Source: IMCC26077 sp964561165 (lineage in GTDB: Bacteria; Actinomycetota; Actinomycetes; Nanopelagicales; Nanopelagicaceae). From it: a DNA stretch of 26,100 nt. Positions 1 to 6,899 of this stretch are shown here, one piece after another; positions within the stretch are counted from its first letter, which is position 1; the number at the start of each line of letters is the position of its first letter. The DNA is taken from assembly GCA_964561165.1 (NCBI GenBank), contig CAZLOJ010000014.1:1-26100 (forward strand). Reading direction: 5' to 3'. Both the position numbers and the translations under genes were made by a program. The notes under the pieces are model-generated. The model made no database searches. It was not told where the DNA came from and saw only the letters and a program-made list of their open reading frames with translations.

Positions 1-11
1 GTCAGGGTTAA
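1..11 (+). CDS. rpmJ: Probable 3' end of rpmJ (ribosomal protein L36), partial
   Basis: Only the last codons are inside the window. Reading CAG GGT TAA at bases 3-11, preceded by GT, gives the C-terminus (R)-Q-G-stop. This is the usual end of bacterial L36, whose final residues are typically RQG. In most actinobacteria and many other bacteria rpmJ lies directly upstream of rpsM, which is the next gene here. The call rests on three residues plus gene order, so it is tentative. Confidence 0.5.
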
Positions 12-36
12 AACTAAATACATACTCGTGGTGAAA

Positions 37-97
37 CTGGATTTCGATCCAGGCCCTTGGTCCAGAGGCCGAGGAATTCACTGCGGAGGACCTCTGG
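37..97 (+). promoter_or_regulatory. Structured leader upstream of rpsM (two hairpins)
   Basis: Two perfect inverted repeats lie in the 104-base gap before rpsM. The first is CTGGAT (37-42), loop TTCG, ATCCAG (47-52). The second is CCAGAGG (62-68) pairing with CCTCTGG (91-97). The second ends seven bases before the rpsM ribosome-binding site GAAAGG (104-109). In E. coli, S4 represses the S13-S11-S4-alpha operon by binding a structured leader at this same position. Whether this leader does so is inference; only the inverted repeats are seen. Confidence 0.45.
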
Positions 98-115
98 AAT
101 ATCGAAAGGCCAACA

Positions 116-493
116 ATGGCACGTTTAGTTGGTGTGGATCTCCCACGCGAAAAGCGCGTTGAGATCGCACTTACATATATTTTCGGGGTGGGGCGAACTC
201 GTTCAATCGAGACTCTCGCTGCAACCGGAATCAATCCCAATACTCGCGTCAAAGATCTAGAAGAGAGCGATCTCATCAAGCTCCGTGAGTACATTGAAAG
301 CAAATTCAAGATCGAAGGCGATTTACGCCGTGAAATCGCATCTGATATTCGCCGCAAGGTTGAAATCCAGTGCTACCAAGGAATTCGTCACCGTAAGGGG
401 CTTCCCGTACGTGGCCAACGCACACATACCAATGCTCGTACTCGCAAGGGTCCACGCGTTGCAATCGCAGGCAAGAAGAAGGTGACTAAGTAA
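116..493 (+). CDS. rpsM: 30S ribosomal protein S13
   Basis: S13 sits at the head of the small subunit, contacts the P-site tRNA and forms bridges with the large subunit. The 125-residue product is the usual length. It starts with the typical MARLVGVDLPREKRVEIALT and ends in the basic tail with the conserved RHRKGLPVRGQRT segment (about residues 92-104) and NARTRKGPR. The start is supported by GAAAGG six bases upstream. It is the first gene of an rpsM-rpsK-rpsD-rpoA-rplQ cluster, and its TAA stop shares one base with the ATG of rpsK, so translational coupling is likely. Confidence 0.98.
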   Translation: MARLVGVDLPREKRVEIALTYIFGVGRTRSIETLAATGINPNTRVKDLEESDLIKLREYIESKFKIEGDLRREIASDIRRKVEIQCYQGIRHRKGLPVRGQRTHTNARTRKGPRVAIAGKKKVTK

Positions 494-915
494 TGGCAAC
501 TAAACCAGCAGCTGCTGCTTCCGGAAAAGCAAAGCCCGCAGCAAAGATTCGCAAGAAAGAGAAGAAGAATGTTGCAGTTGGACAAGCTCACATCAAGAGC
601 ACCTTCAACAACACCATCGTCTCAATCACTGATCCAACTGGAGCTGTCATCGCATGGTCTTCATCTGGCCAGGTCGGGTACAAGGGTTCGCGTAAGTCCA
701 CGCCATTTGCTGCTCAACTTGCAGCTGAAGCGGCAGCGCGTCGCGCACAGGAGCACGGTGTTCGCAAAGTTGATGTTTTCGTTAAGGGTCCAGGATCAGG
801 TCGCGAGACTGCAATCCGTTCCCTCCAGGCTGCTGGCCTAGAAGTTGGTTCCATCTCTGATGTAACCCCAGCGCCACATAATGGTTGCCGTCCACCAAAG
901 CGTCGTCGAGTCTAA
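493..915 (+). CDS. rpsK: 30S ribosomal protein S11
   Basis: S11 belongs to the platform of the 30S subunit and helps form the cleft where mRNA and tRNA meet. The 140-residue product has an N-terminal basic, alanine-rich stretch (about residues 1-25), then the conserved core with HIKSTFNNTIVSITD and GPGSGRETAIRSLQAAGLEV. It ends in the expected NGCRPPKRRRV tail. The ATG overlaps the rpsM stop codon by one base. The gene is 17 bases from rpsD. Confidence 0.98.
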   Translation: MATKPAAAASGKAKPAAKIRKKEKKNVAVGQAHIKSTFNNTIVSITDPTGAVIAWSSSGQVGYKGSRKSTPFAAQLAAEAAARRAQEHGVRKVDVFVKGPGSGRETAIRSLQAAGLEVGSISDVTPAPHNGCRPPKRRRV

Positions 916-932
916 GGAAAGGGGAGAAAAAC

Positions 933-1559
933 ATGGCTCGTTATACCGGAGCAGATTGCAAGCGTTGCCGTCGCGAGAAAGTAAAGCTCTTCCTTAAGGG
1001 CTCAAAATGCGATGGACCAAAGTGTCCAATCGAGTCACGTCCATACCCACCAGGTGAGCATGGTCGTGGTCGAACAAAAGAGAGTGAATACTCACTTCAG
1101 ATGCGCGAGAAGCAAAAGTGCGCGCGTATCTATGGCGTTCTTGAGAAGCAATTCCGCGGTTACTACCAAGAGGCAAACCGCCTTACCGGTCGTACTGGCG
1201 AGAACTTGCTCCGTATTCTCGAATCACGTCTTGATAACGTGGTCTATCGCGCAGGTTTTGCAAAGAGCCGCGATATGGCCCGCCAGCTCGTGCGCCACGG
1301 CCACTTCTTGGTCAATGGCGAGAAGGTAAACATTCCTTCTTATCGAGTAGCTCCATCATCAGTGATTGATCTACGTCCATCATCACATGACCTCACACCA
1401 TTCATCGTTGCAAGCGCTGAGCTAGGCGAACGTCCAGTTCCAGCGTGGATGGAAGTTGTTGGATCCAAGATGCGAATCCTGGTTCACTCGCTTCCAGAGC
1501 GATCTGTAATTGATACGCAAGTTCAAGAGCAGCTAATCGTTGAGTTCTATTCCAAGTAA
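933..1559 (+). CDS. rpsD: 30S ribosomal protein S4, zinc-binding form
   Basis: S4 is a primary 16S rRNA-binding assembly protein and, in many bacteria, an autoregulator of this operon. The start is taken at ATG 933 because AAGGAAAGGGG lies just upstream and the product then begins MARYTGADCKRCRREK as in the family. An in-frame start at 885, still inside rpsK, is not credible. The protein has 208 residues. Cysteines 9, 12, 26 and 31 form the zinc-site pattern of the C+ type of S4, and an S4 RNA-binding domain follows in the middle of the protein (SRDMARQLVRHGHFLVNGEK). Three tandem heptamers follow at the stop codon. Confidence 0.97.
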   Translation: MARYTGADCKRCRREKVKLFLKGSKCDGPKCPIESRPYPPGEHGRGRTKESEYSLQMREKQKCARIYGVLEKQFRGYYQEANRLTGRTGENLLRILESRLDNVVYRAGFAKSRDMARQLVRHGHFLVNGEKVNIPSYRVAPSSVIDLRPSSHDLTPFIVASAELGERPVPAWMEVVGSKMRILVHSLPERSVIDTQVQEQLIVEFYSK

Positions 1560-1574
1560 TAAGTAATAAGTAAT
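1554..1574 (+). repeat. Three tandem AAGTAAT heptamers over the rpsD stop codon
   Basis: AAGTAAT occurs at 1554-1560, 1561-1567 and 1568-1574. Because the unit is seven bases, each copy places a TAA in a different frame (1557, 1564 and 1571). The first is the rpsD stop. The result is a stop codon in all three forward frames within 17 bases. Confidence 0.85.
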
Positions 1575-1597
1575 GAGTAGTTAGCAGTACAGCAAGA

Positions 1598-1625
1598 CCC
1601 GTACCGCCAGGCCTGGCGGTGCGGG
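1598..1625 (+). other. 28-base palindromic hairpin between rpsD and rpoA
   Basis: ACCGCCAGG (1603-1611) is followed at once by its exact reverse complement (1612-1620). The pairing continues outward through one U-G pair to CCCG/CGGG at 1598-1601 and 1622-1625. No T-run follows on the plus strand; the next bases are A/G-rich. It is therefore not a classical intrinsic terminator for the operon. It could be an mRNA processing or stability element, an attenuator, or a small palindromic repeat. Confidence 0.7.
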
Positions 1626-1639
1626 AAAGAAAGAAAAGC

Positions 1640-1661
1640 GGAGATCAAATAGCGGATCTCC
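1640..1661 (+). other. Second hairpin upstream of rpoA
   Basis: GGAGATC (1640-1646) can pair with GATCTCC (1655-1661) across an 8-base loop. It ends ten bases before the rpoA ribosome-binding site GGAGG (1671-1675). Its first arm contains GGAG, so it could modulate access to the rpoA start, but this is inference. Confidence 0.5.
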
Positions 1662-1682
1662 ATTAGTTACGGAGGATCATCA

Positions 1683-2735
1683 GTGCTAATCGCGCAGCGC
1701 CCCATCCTTACCGAAGAAGTAGTAAGTGAGTACCGTTCCCGTTTCATCATCGAACCGCTGGAGCCTGGCTTTGGTTATACGTTGGGCAACTCCCTACGTC
1801 GTACCTTGCTCTCCTCGATTCCAGGCGCCGCTGTTACAAGCGCGCGCGTTGAGGGAGCGCTTCATGAATTCACCACTCTCGAGGGTGTGAAGGAAGATCT
1901 CACTGAGATCGTCCTTAACCTAAAAAATCTCGTGCTCTCATCAGAGCATGATGAGCCAGTAGCTCTTTACATCCGTAAGAGCGGCGAAGGCACCATTACT
2001 GGAGCCGATGTAGTCGTATCTGCAGGCGTCGAGGTTCATAACCCAGAGCTACACATCGCAACACTTAACTCGAAGGCAAATGTGCAGATTGAATTGACCG
2101 TTGAGCGTGGCCGTGGCTACGTCACTGCAATTCAGAATAAGCAAGCTGGTCAAGAGATCGGTCGCATTCCTATCGACTCCATATATTCGCCAGTACTCAA
2201 GGTGACGTACAAAGTCGAGGCAACTCGTGTCGAGCAGCGCACCGACTTTGATCGATTAGTTCTCGATGTCGAGACCAAGCGTTCGATGAGCCCACGCGAT
2301 GCAATGGCATCTGCTGGAAAGACTCTTGTCGAACTATTCGGCCTCGCACGTGAGCTCAATGTTGATGCAGAAGGTATCGAAATCGGACCTTCCCTCACCG
2401 ATGCAGCGCTCGCTGCAGATCTTGCGCTTCCAATCGAAGACCTTGATCTCACTGTTCGTTCCTACAACTGCTTGAAGCGTGAAGGGATCCACACAGTTGG
2501 TGAATTGGTAAGTCGAAGCGAAGCTGATCTTCTAGACATTCGAAATTTCGGTTCGAAGTCAATCGATGAGGTCAAGGCGAAGCTTGTCTCGATGGGTCTA
2601 CAACTCAAAGACAGCCCAATTGGATTCGACCCAACTCTTTCGCCTGGATATCACGACAATGGTGATGATTTCGGTGACGATGAGTTTTATGCGGTTGAGC
2701 CAGTCGAGCCACGCGCTGAAGAAGAAAGAGAGTAG
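1683..2735 (+). CDS. rpoA: DNA-directed RNA polymerase subunit alpha
   Basis: The alpha subunit dimerises to nucleate RNA polymerase assembly and contacts upstream promoter DNA and activators. The GTG start at 1683 is preceded by GGAGG at 1671-1675. The 350-residue product has the N-terminal assembly domain (LEPGFGYTLGNSLRRTLLSS near residue 27-46) and the C-terminal helix-hairpin-helix domain (NCLKREGIHTVGELV, then DIRNFGSKSIDEVKAKL, about residues 258-300). It ends with an acidic tail of about 35 residues, as common in actinobacteria. It is separated from rpsD by 123 bases with two hairpins and is four bases from rplQ. Confidence 0.98.
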   Translation: MLIAQRPILTEEVVSEYRSRFIIEPLEPGFGYTLGNSLRRTLLSSIPGAAVTSARVEGALHEFTTLEGVKEDLTEIVLNLKNLVLSSEHDEPVALYIRKSGEGTITGADVVVSAGVEVHNPELHIATLNSKANVQIELTVERGRGYVTAIQNKQAGQEIGRIPIDSIYSPVLKVTYKVEATRVEQRTDFDRLVLDVETKRSMSPRDAMASAGKTLVELFGLARELNVDAEGIEIGPSLTDAALAADLALPIEDLDLTVRSYNCLKREGIHTVGELVSRSEADLLDIRNFGSKSIDEVKAKLVSMGLQLKDSPIGFDPTLSPGYHDNGDDFGDDEFYAVEPVEPRAEEERE

Positions 2736-2739
2736 ATAA

Positions 2740-3459
2740 ATGCCAAAGCCAAGTAAAGGTCCACGCCTTGGTAGTGGTCCCGCGCATGAGCGCCTCCTTC
2801 TAGGAACGCTCGCTACTCAATTAATCAAGCATGGCAAGATTGAAACCACACTTGTCCGCGCGAAGCGACTTCGACCTTATGTCGAGAAGCTCATCACCGC
2901 AGGCAAAAAGGGTGATCTCGCTGCTCGTCGTCGCGTCATGAAGGTCATCACTGAAAAGGGTGCGGTGCACTCACTTTTCACTGAGATTGGTCCTCGTTTC
3001 GCACAACGCAATGGTGGTTATACCCGAATCACCAAAATCGGAATTCGTAAGGGCGATGCTGCTGACATGGCAGTAATCGAGATCATTGCTGAGGGAACGC
3101 CAGATAAGAAGAAGGTTCTCTCTCAGGCAGAGGCAATCGCTAAGCGCGCTGCTAAGGCAGAGAGCACTAAGAAGGCAGCCGCAGCTCGAGTTGCTGATCG
3201 AAGCGCAGCTCGCGCAAAGGTCGCAGAGCGAATCGCATCCCGCGCAGCAGCTCCAGTAGCTTCCGCGAAGAAGAGTTCAAAGAAGGCTGATTCTGTGGAT
3301 GTTGCTGAGAGCGCCGCAACAGAAGAGAGTGCACCTTCAGCAAAGAAGAGCACAGCGAAGGCTCCTGCTAAGAAAGCTGCAGCAAAGAAAGCTCCAGCGA
3401 AAAAGGCAGCAAAGAAAGCTCCTGCAAAGGCTGCTGATTCAAAGAAGAGCTCGAAGTAG
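2740..3459 (+). CDS. rplQ: 50S ribosomal protein L17 with long Lys/Ala-rich tail
   Basis: L17 is a large-subunit protein near the peptide exit tunnel. Residues 1 to about 120 are the conserved core (MPKPSKGPRLGSGPAHERLL at the start, then GGYTRITKIGIRKGDAADMA). The remaining 120 residues are an extension made mostly of Ala, Lys and Ser, ending in repeated KKAPAKKA-like units that resemble histone H1 tails. The total of 239 residues is about twice the E. coli length; actinobacterial L17 proteins are often extended, but this tail is long. It follows rpoA by four bases and is probably co-transcribed. Confidence 0.97.
   Translation: MPKPSKGPRLGSGPAHERLLLGTLATQLIKHGKIETTLVRAKRLRPYVEKLITAGKKGDLAARRRVMKVITEKGAVHSLFTEIGPRFAQRNGGYTRITKIGIRKGDAADMAVIEIIAEGTPDKKKVLSQAEAIAKRAAKAESTKKAAAARVADRSAARAKVAERIASRAAAPVASAKKSSKKADSVDVAESAATEESAPSAKKSTAKAPAKKAAAKKAPAKKAAKKAPAKAADSKKSSK
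3346..3456 (+). repeat. Low-complexity Lys/Ala/Pro repeat coding region in rplQ
   Basis: The 3' end of rplQ is built from imperfect repeats of AAGAAAGCT/GCAAAG-type codons giving AKKAPAKKAA units. Such repeats are prone to slippage. They encode a flexible, strongly basic tail. Confidence 0.7.
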
Positions 3460-3497
3460 TACCAGGCAACGCGCACGCTACTTCGTCAATAGTTACC

Positions 3498-4376
3498 GTG
3501 TCAGAACCCGTCCTCGAAAGCGCGGACGGGTTCTCGCGTATTCGGGTTGATTGCCAATACGACGGCACGAATTTCTCTGGTTGGTCGATTCAGCCGGATA
3601 GACGTAGCGTGCAAGGTGTCATTGAAGATGTTTTCTCACGCGTTCTGGATTATGAGATAGCAACAACAGTTGCAGGACGTACTGATGCTGGCGTCCACGC
3701 ACTTGGTCAAGTTTTCCATTTTGATCTTCCTGAAAACTTACACGCTAACTGGAACCTCGAATCACTTTTGTACATCGCAAATCGGATTCTCACCTCGGAA
3801 ATTCGCATTGTTTCCATCGGCGAGACTTCGAAAGATTTCCACGCTCGGTACAGTGCACTTCGTCGCCGTTATCGTTACCAATTACTTGACGACGCCAGGA
3901 CGCTCAATCCTTTAGAGCGAGTCGCAACCGCGAGCTATCACCGCCCACTTGATGAGCAACTTATGAATGCGGCGAGCGCACTGCTGCTTGGTGAGCATGA
4001 TTTCGCAGCCTTCTGCAGAGCGCGAGAAGGCACAACGACCGTCCGCCACCTGGAGACTTTTTCATGGACGCGAGTAAATAGTGGTGCAGCTAGCGGCGCG
4101 TTGACTGCGACGATCGTGGCTGATGCTTTCTGTCACAACATGGTTCGTTCGCTCGTCGGAGCGATGATGATGGTCGGAGATGGGCGATGGGCCCCCGAGA
4201 AGCCGGTAGAGATTCTCCGTTCAAAGGAGAGACATAGCCATATCGCACCCGCGGCTGGGCTCACCCTGATGGAGGTGGAGTACCCGCCGGCCAGTGAATA
4301 TGGGCAACGAGCTCGACGAGTCACGGCAGAATCCACGCGCCACACGCACCCGATTAGCGGGGTTCCGGGGAGCTGA
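3498..4376 (+). CDS. truA: tRNA pseudouridine(38-40) synthase TruA
   Basis: TruA converts uridines 38-40 in the tRNA anticodon arm to pseudouridine. The family signatures are YDGTNFSGW (residues 21-29) and GRTDAGVHALGQ (60-71), which holds the catalytic aspartate D63. GTG at 3498 is the only usable start before the conserved core, since no ATG, GTG or TTG occurs in frame between it and residue 21. There is no clear ribosome-binding site, and a perfect 10-bp hairpin covers codons 3-12. The product has 292 residues, about 25 more than usual, the excess being a C-terminal tail after LMEVEYP. Following rplQ, as here, is the usual place for truA. Confidence 0.95.
   Translation: MSEPVLESADGFSRIRVDCQYDGTNFSGWSIQPDRRSVQGVIEDVFSRVLDYEIATTVAGRTDAGVHALGQVFHFDLPENLHANWNLESLLYIANRILTSEIRIVSIGETSKDFHARYSALRRRYRYQLLDDARTLNPLERVATASYHRPLDEQLMNAASALLLGEHDFAAFCRAREGTTTVRHLETFSWTRVNSGAASGALTATIVADAFCHNMVRSLVGAMMMVGDGRWAPEKPVEILRSKERHSHIAPAAGLTLMEVEYPPASEYGQRARRVTAESTRHTHPISGVPGS
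3504..3533 (+). other. Perfect 10-bp hairpin inside the 5' end of truA (terminator-like)
   Basis: GAACCCGTCC (3504-3513) pairs perfectly with GGACGGGTTC (3524-3533) over a 10-base loop. It begins six bases after the first base of the truA start codon. It resembles a rho-independent terminator stem after rplQ, but the following TCTCGCG lacks a U-tract, and the sequence is read as truA codons. It may attenuate transcription or limit truA translation. Confidence 0.7.
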
Positions 4377-4388
4377 TTTTCCGCGATT

Positions 4389-4418
4389 TTGACCGGCTTG
4401 GGCCATGACAGGTACCCT
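4389..4418 (+). promoter_or_regulatory. Promoter for rplM-rpsI
   Basis: A -35 box TTGACC (4389-4394) and a -10 box TACCCT (4413-4418) are separated by 18 bases. The same two hexamers occur before groES with 17-base spacing. Transcription would start near 4425, leaving a leader of about 110 bases before rplM. The leader contains a small hairpin, GGCGC (4445-4449) with GCGCC (4457-4461). Autoregulation by L13 through the leader is known in other phyla, but no match can be shown here. Confidence 0.65.
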
Positions 4419-4537
4419 CTACCTCTTGCTACCTCGTGCCTGGTGGCGCCTCTAACGCGCCGGGTAATGAGTAAGAGCAGTGTCACCAGAAGATCCAGTA
4501 GACCGAGTAGCCCTAATAGAGAGTAAGTGAGGTTGGC

Positions 4538-4987
4538 GTGCGTACTGCGAGCCCAAAGGCGTCTGAGATTACGCGTACCTGGCACATCATCGATGCCAAG
4601 GACGTGGTGTTAGGTCGTCTAGCAACCCATGCAGCTGCGCTCCTTCGCGGCAAGCACAAGCCGACCTTCGCCCCCCACATGGATACCGGTGATTTTGTCA
4701 TCGTCATCAATGCTGGCGAGATCGCACTTACCGGTTCCAAGAATGCAAACAAATTGGCGTTCCGCCACTCAGGTTATCCAGGTGGTCTTACCGCAACAAC
4801 TTATGCAGACATGATGGCAACTCATCCAACCCGCGCAGTTGAAAAAGCGATTCGTGGCATGCTGCCAAAGAATTCGCTCGGTCGCGCGCAGATCACAAAG
4901 TTAAAAGTCTATGCAGGCGCGGAACATCCGCACGCTGCACAGAATCCAGTTCCGTTTTCCATCAACCAAGTGTCCCAAATTTCCTGA
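4538..4987 (+). CDS. rplM: 50S ribosomal protein L13
   Basis: L13 is an early-assembly protein of the 50S subunit. The 149-residue product opens with the actinobacterial pattern MRTxSPKAxxxTRxW, followed by IDAKDVVLGRLAT and the conserved KHKPTFAPHMDTGDFVIV segment. The GTG start at 4538 has GTGAGG (4527-4532) at good distance upstream. It is the first gene of a two-gene rplM-rpsI unit with its own promoter, the standard pairing of these two proteins. Confidence 0.98.
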   Translation: MRTASPKASEITRTWHIIDAKDVVLGRLATHAAALLRGKHKPTFAPHMDTGDFVIVINAGEIALTGSKNANKLAFRHSGYPGGLTATTYADMMATHPTRAVEKAIRGMLPKNSLGRAQITKLKVYAGAEHPHAAQNPVPFSINQVSQIS

Positions 4988-4999
4988 TAGGTGCGTGCA

Positions 5000-5494
5000 A
5001 TGTCTGATTTCTCCAATGTAGATGTCACTCTCGACGATGACTTCGAGACTCCTACAAGCTATTCATCAAGCACTCCTGCACCTGCGACTAATCGCTCGGC
5101 AATCACTGCACCTGGCGCTGGCGTCGGTCGACGTAAAGAGGCAATTGCGCGCGTTCGTCTCGTCCCCGGAACAGGAAAGTGGAGTCTTAATGGACGCCCA
5201 CTCGATGTTTACTTCCCAAATAAAGTGCACCAACAATTGGTCTCAGAGCCTTTCCGCACTGTCGGCGTCGATGGAAATTACGATGTCATTGCGTTGATTA
5301 ATGGTGGCGGCGTCTCCGGTCAAGCTGGAGCCCTTCGCCTTGGCGTTGCTCGCGCGCTGAACGCGATTGACGTTGATGCACATCGACCTTCGTTGAAGAA
5401 GGCAGGCTTCTTGACTCGTGATGCTCGCGTTATTGAGCGCAAGAAGTACGGCCTCAAGAAGGCACGTAAGCGTTCGCAGTACAGCAAGCGTTAA
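5000..5494 (+). CDS. rpsI: 30S ribosomal protein S9 with N-terminal extension
   Basis: S9 places its basic C-terminus near the P-site tRNA anticodon. ATG 5000 is preferred over GTG 4991 because AGGTG (4989-4993) is then six bases upstream; GTG 4991 overlaps that site. The product has 164 residues. The core starts near GVGRRKEAIARVRLVPG and ends with the typical KKYGLKKARKRSQYSKR. Before it are about 40 residues rich in Ser, Thr, Asp and Ala that E. coli S9 (130 residues) lacks; such extensions occur in actinobacteria. It follows rplM by 12 bases. Confidence 0.97.
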   Translation: MSDFSNVDVTLDDDFETPTSYSSSTPAPATNRSAITAPGAGVGRRKEAIARVRLVPGTGKWSLNGRPLDVYFPNKVHQQLVSEPFRTVGVDGNYDVIALINGGGVSGQAGALRLGVARALNAIDVDAHRPSLKKAGFLTRDARVIERKKYGLKKARKRSQYSKR

Positions 5495-5510
5495 AGCGCT
5501 GTAAGCACAG

Positions 5511-5516
5511 TAGCAT
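5511..5516 (+). promoter_or_regulatory. -10 box for a probably leaderless glmM transcript
   Basis: TAGCAT lies seven bases before the A of the glmM ATG (5524). That spacing puts the transcription start on the start codon itself. There is no Shine-Dalgarno sequence upstream of glmM, which fits a leaderless mRNA, common in actinobacteria. No good -35 hexamer is visible. Confidence 0.4.
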
Positions 5517-5523
5517 CGCGCAC

Positions 5524-6855
5524 ATGGCGCTCTTCGGAACCGATGGTATCCGGGGACGTTTCGGCGAATTCCTCACTACAGAGCTCGCAGAGCGAGTAGC
5601 TTTTGCTGCTGGTCGCTTCATTCCAGTGCACTCGAAAGTTCTCATCGGTCGGGATCCTCGAAGTTCTGGAGCGCTCCTTGAAAACGCAATCAGCACAGGC
5701 TTCACTAAAGCTGGTCATGATGTCATTTGCATCGGAGTAATTCCCACTCCAGGCCTAGCGTTTCTAACTTTGGAGCCGGGCGTTGCACTTGGCGTGATGA
5801 TTACCGCTTCACACAACCCTGCTGAAGATAATGGGATAAAGATATTCGGTCATGATGGGATGAAGATTCCCGATCAACTCGAAGTTGAGATTGAATCGTG
5901 GGTCAATTCAACGGAGAAAATTGAACCGGTTGCTGCGAGTGAACTTGGGAAAAGTACCGCTGATGCAGCGGCAATTGTGCGGTATATAACGCATCTTAAA
6001 TCGTCCATCGATGTCTCACTTTCGGGGCTCACTCTAATTCTTGATTGTGCAAACGGATCCGCAGCTCATATTGCGCCACAGATCCTGCGAGATTTAGGTG
6101 CAACCGTTCAGGTAATCGGAGGAGAGCCAAACGGAGTAAATATCAACGCGGGCGTTGGATCGACGTATCTTGATGTACTCCAGAGCGCGGTGCGCGATTC
6201 AGGAGCTGATCTTGGAATAGCTCATGATGGAGATGCTGATCGTGCCCTACTAGTTGATAATCAAGGGGAGATTATTGATGGTGATGTCATTCTCGCCGCA
6301 CTCGCGATTGCTATGTCTGCACAAGGGAAATTGAAAGAGAACACCGTCGTTACGACAGTGATGAGCAACCTGGGATTTCACAAGAAAATGGCAGAATTGG
6401 GAATTCGTGTCGAAGTCACAAACGTTGGCGATCGATATGTGCTTGAGCGAATTAATGAGGCAGGTTTATCCCTTGGTGGCGAACAATCTGGCCATGTAAT
6501 CATTCGAGAACTAGCGACAACAGGTGATGGCATTCTCACCGCCCTGGCAATTTTGGCCCTTATTAAAAAAGGAACTTTTGCGGCAGAGTCGCTCGCAGGT
6601 ATCTTCACCCGCTTTCCGCAAGTACTAGAGAATGTTCCAGTCATCGATAAGGCACTAGCACTAGCAGATGTTGATGTCTGCGCTGCAATAAGTGATGCTG
6701 AGAAATTGCTGGGCAAGAATGGTCGGATTCTGGTTCGTGCTTCAGGAACTGAGGAGCTAGTGAGGGTGATGGCAGAGGCCGATACTATTGAGCGCGCAAA
6801 GAAAGCTGTAGCATCAATCGTTCACATCGTGAGCGCTCGATATAAGGCGAAATAA
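5524..6855 (+). CDS. glmM: Phosphoglucosamine mutase
   Basis: GlmM interconverts glucosamine-6-phosphate and glucosamine-1-phosphate on the way to UDP-GlcNAc for peptidoglycan. The 443-residue product shows the full alpha-D-phosphohexomutase set: MALFGTDGIRGRFG at the N-terminus, the active-site phosphoserine S96 in TASHNP (94-99), the Mg-binding DGDADR (235-240), GGEQSGH for sugar binding, and the phosphate-binding RASGTEE (405-411). No Shine-Dalgarno sequence is present, so the message is probably leaderless. It is followed after 44 bases by glmS, the preceding enzyme in the same pathway. Confidence 0.97.
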   Translation: MALFGTDGIRGRFGEFLTTELAERVAFAAGRFIPVHSKVLIGRDPRSSGALLENAISTGFTKAGHDVICIGVIPTPGLAFLTLEPGVALGVMITASHNPAEDNGIKIFGHDGMKIPDQLEVEIESWVNSTEKIEPVAASELGKSTADAAAIVRYITHLKSSIDVSLSGLTLILDCANGSAAHIAPQILRDLGATVQVIGGEPNGVNINAGVGSTYLDVLQSAVRDSGADLGIAHDGDADRALLVDNQGEIIDGDVILAALAIAMSAQGKLKENTVVTTVMSNLGFHKKMAELGIRVEVTNVGDRYVLERINEAGLSLGGEQSGHVIIRELATTGDGILTALAILALIKKGTFAAESLAGIFTRFPQVLENVPVIDKALALADVDVCAAISDAEKLLGKNGRILVRASGTEELVRVMAEADTIERAKKAVASIVHIVSARYKAK

Positions 6856-6899
6856 GAGCCCCATTACTGCTTGAGAAAAAGGGAGCGGGTAACGCAACA

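Noticed and set aside
885..932. Longer rpsD starting at 885
   Set aside because: It would lie inside rpsK and add 16 residues not seen in S4; ATG 933 has a good ribosome-binding site and the typical MARYTG start.
3123..3476. Minus-strand frame opposite the rplQ tail encoding an Ala/Phe-rich protein
   Set aside because: It mirrors the Lys/Ala codon repeats of rplQ and has no ribosome-binding site or recognisable family.
6856..6899. glmS ribozyme/riboswitch before glmS
   Set aside because: The gap is only 44 bases and shows no pseudoknot-like pairing; the known ribozyme is much longer and typical of Firmicutes.
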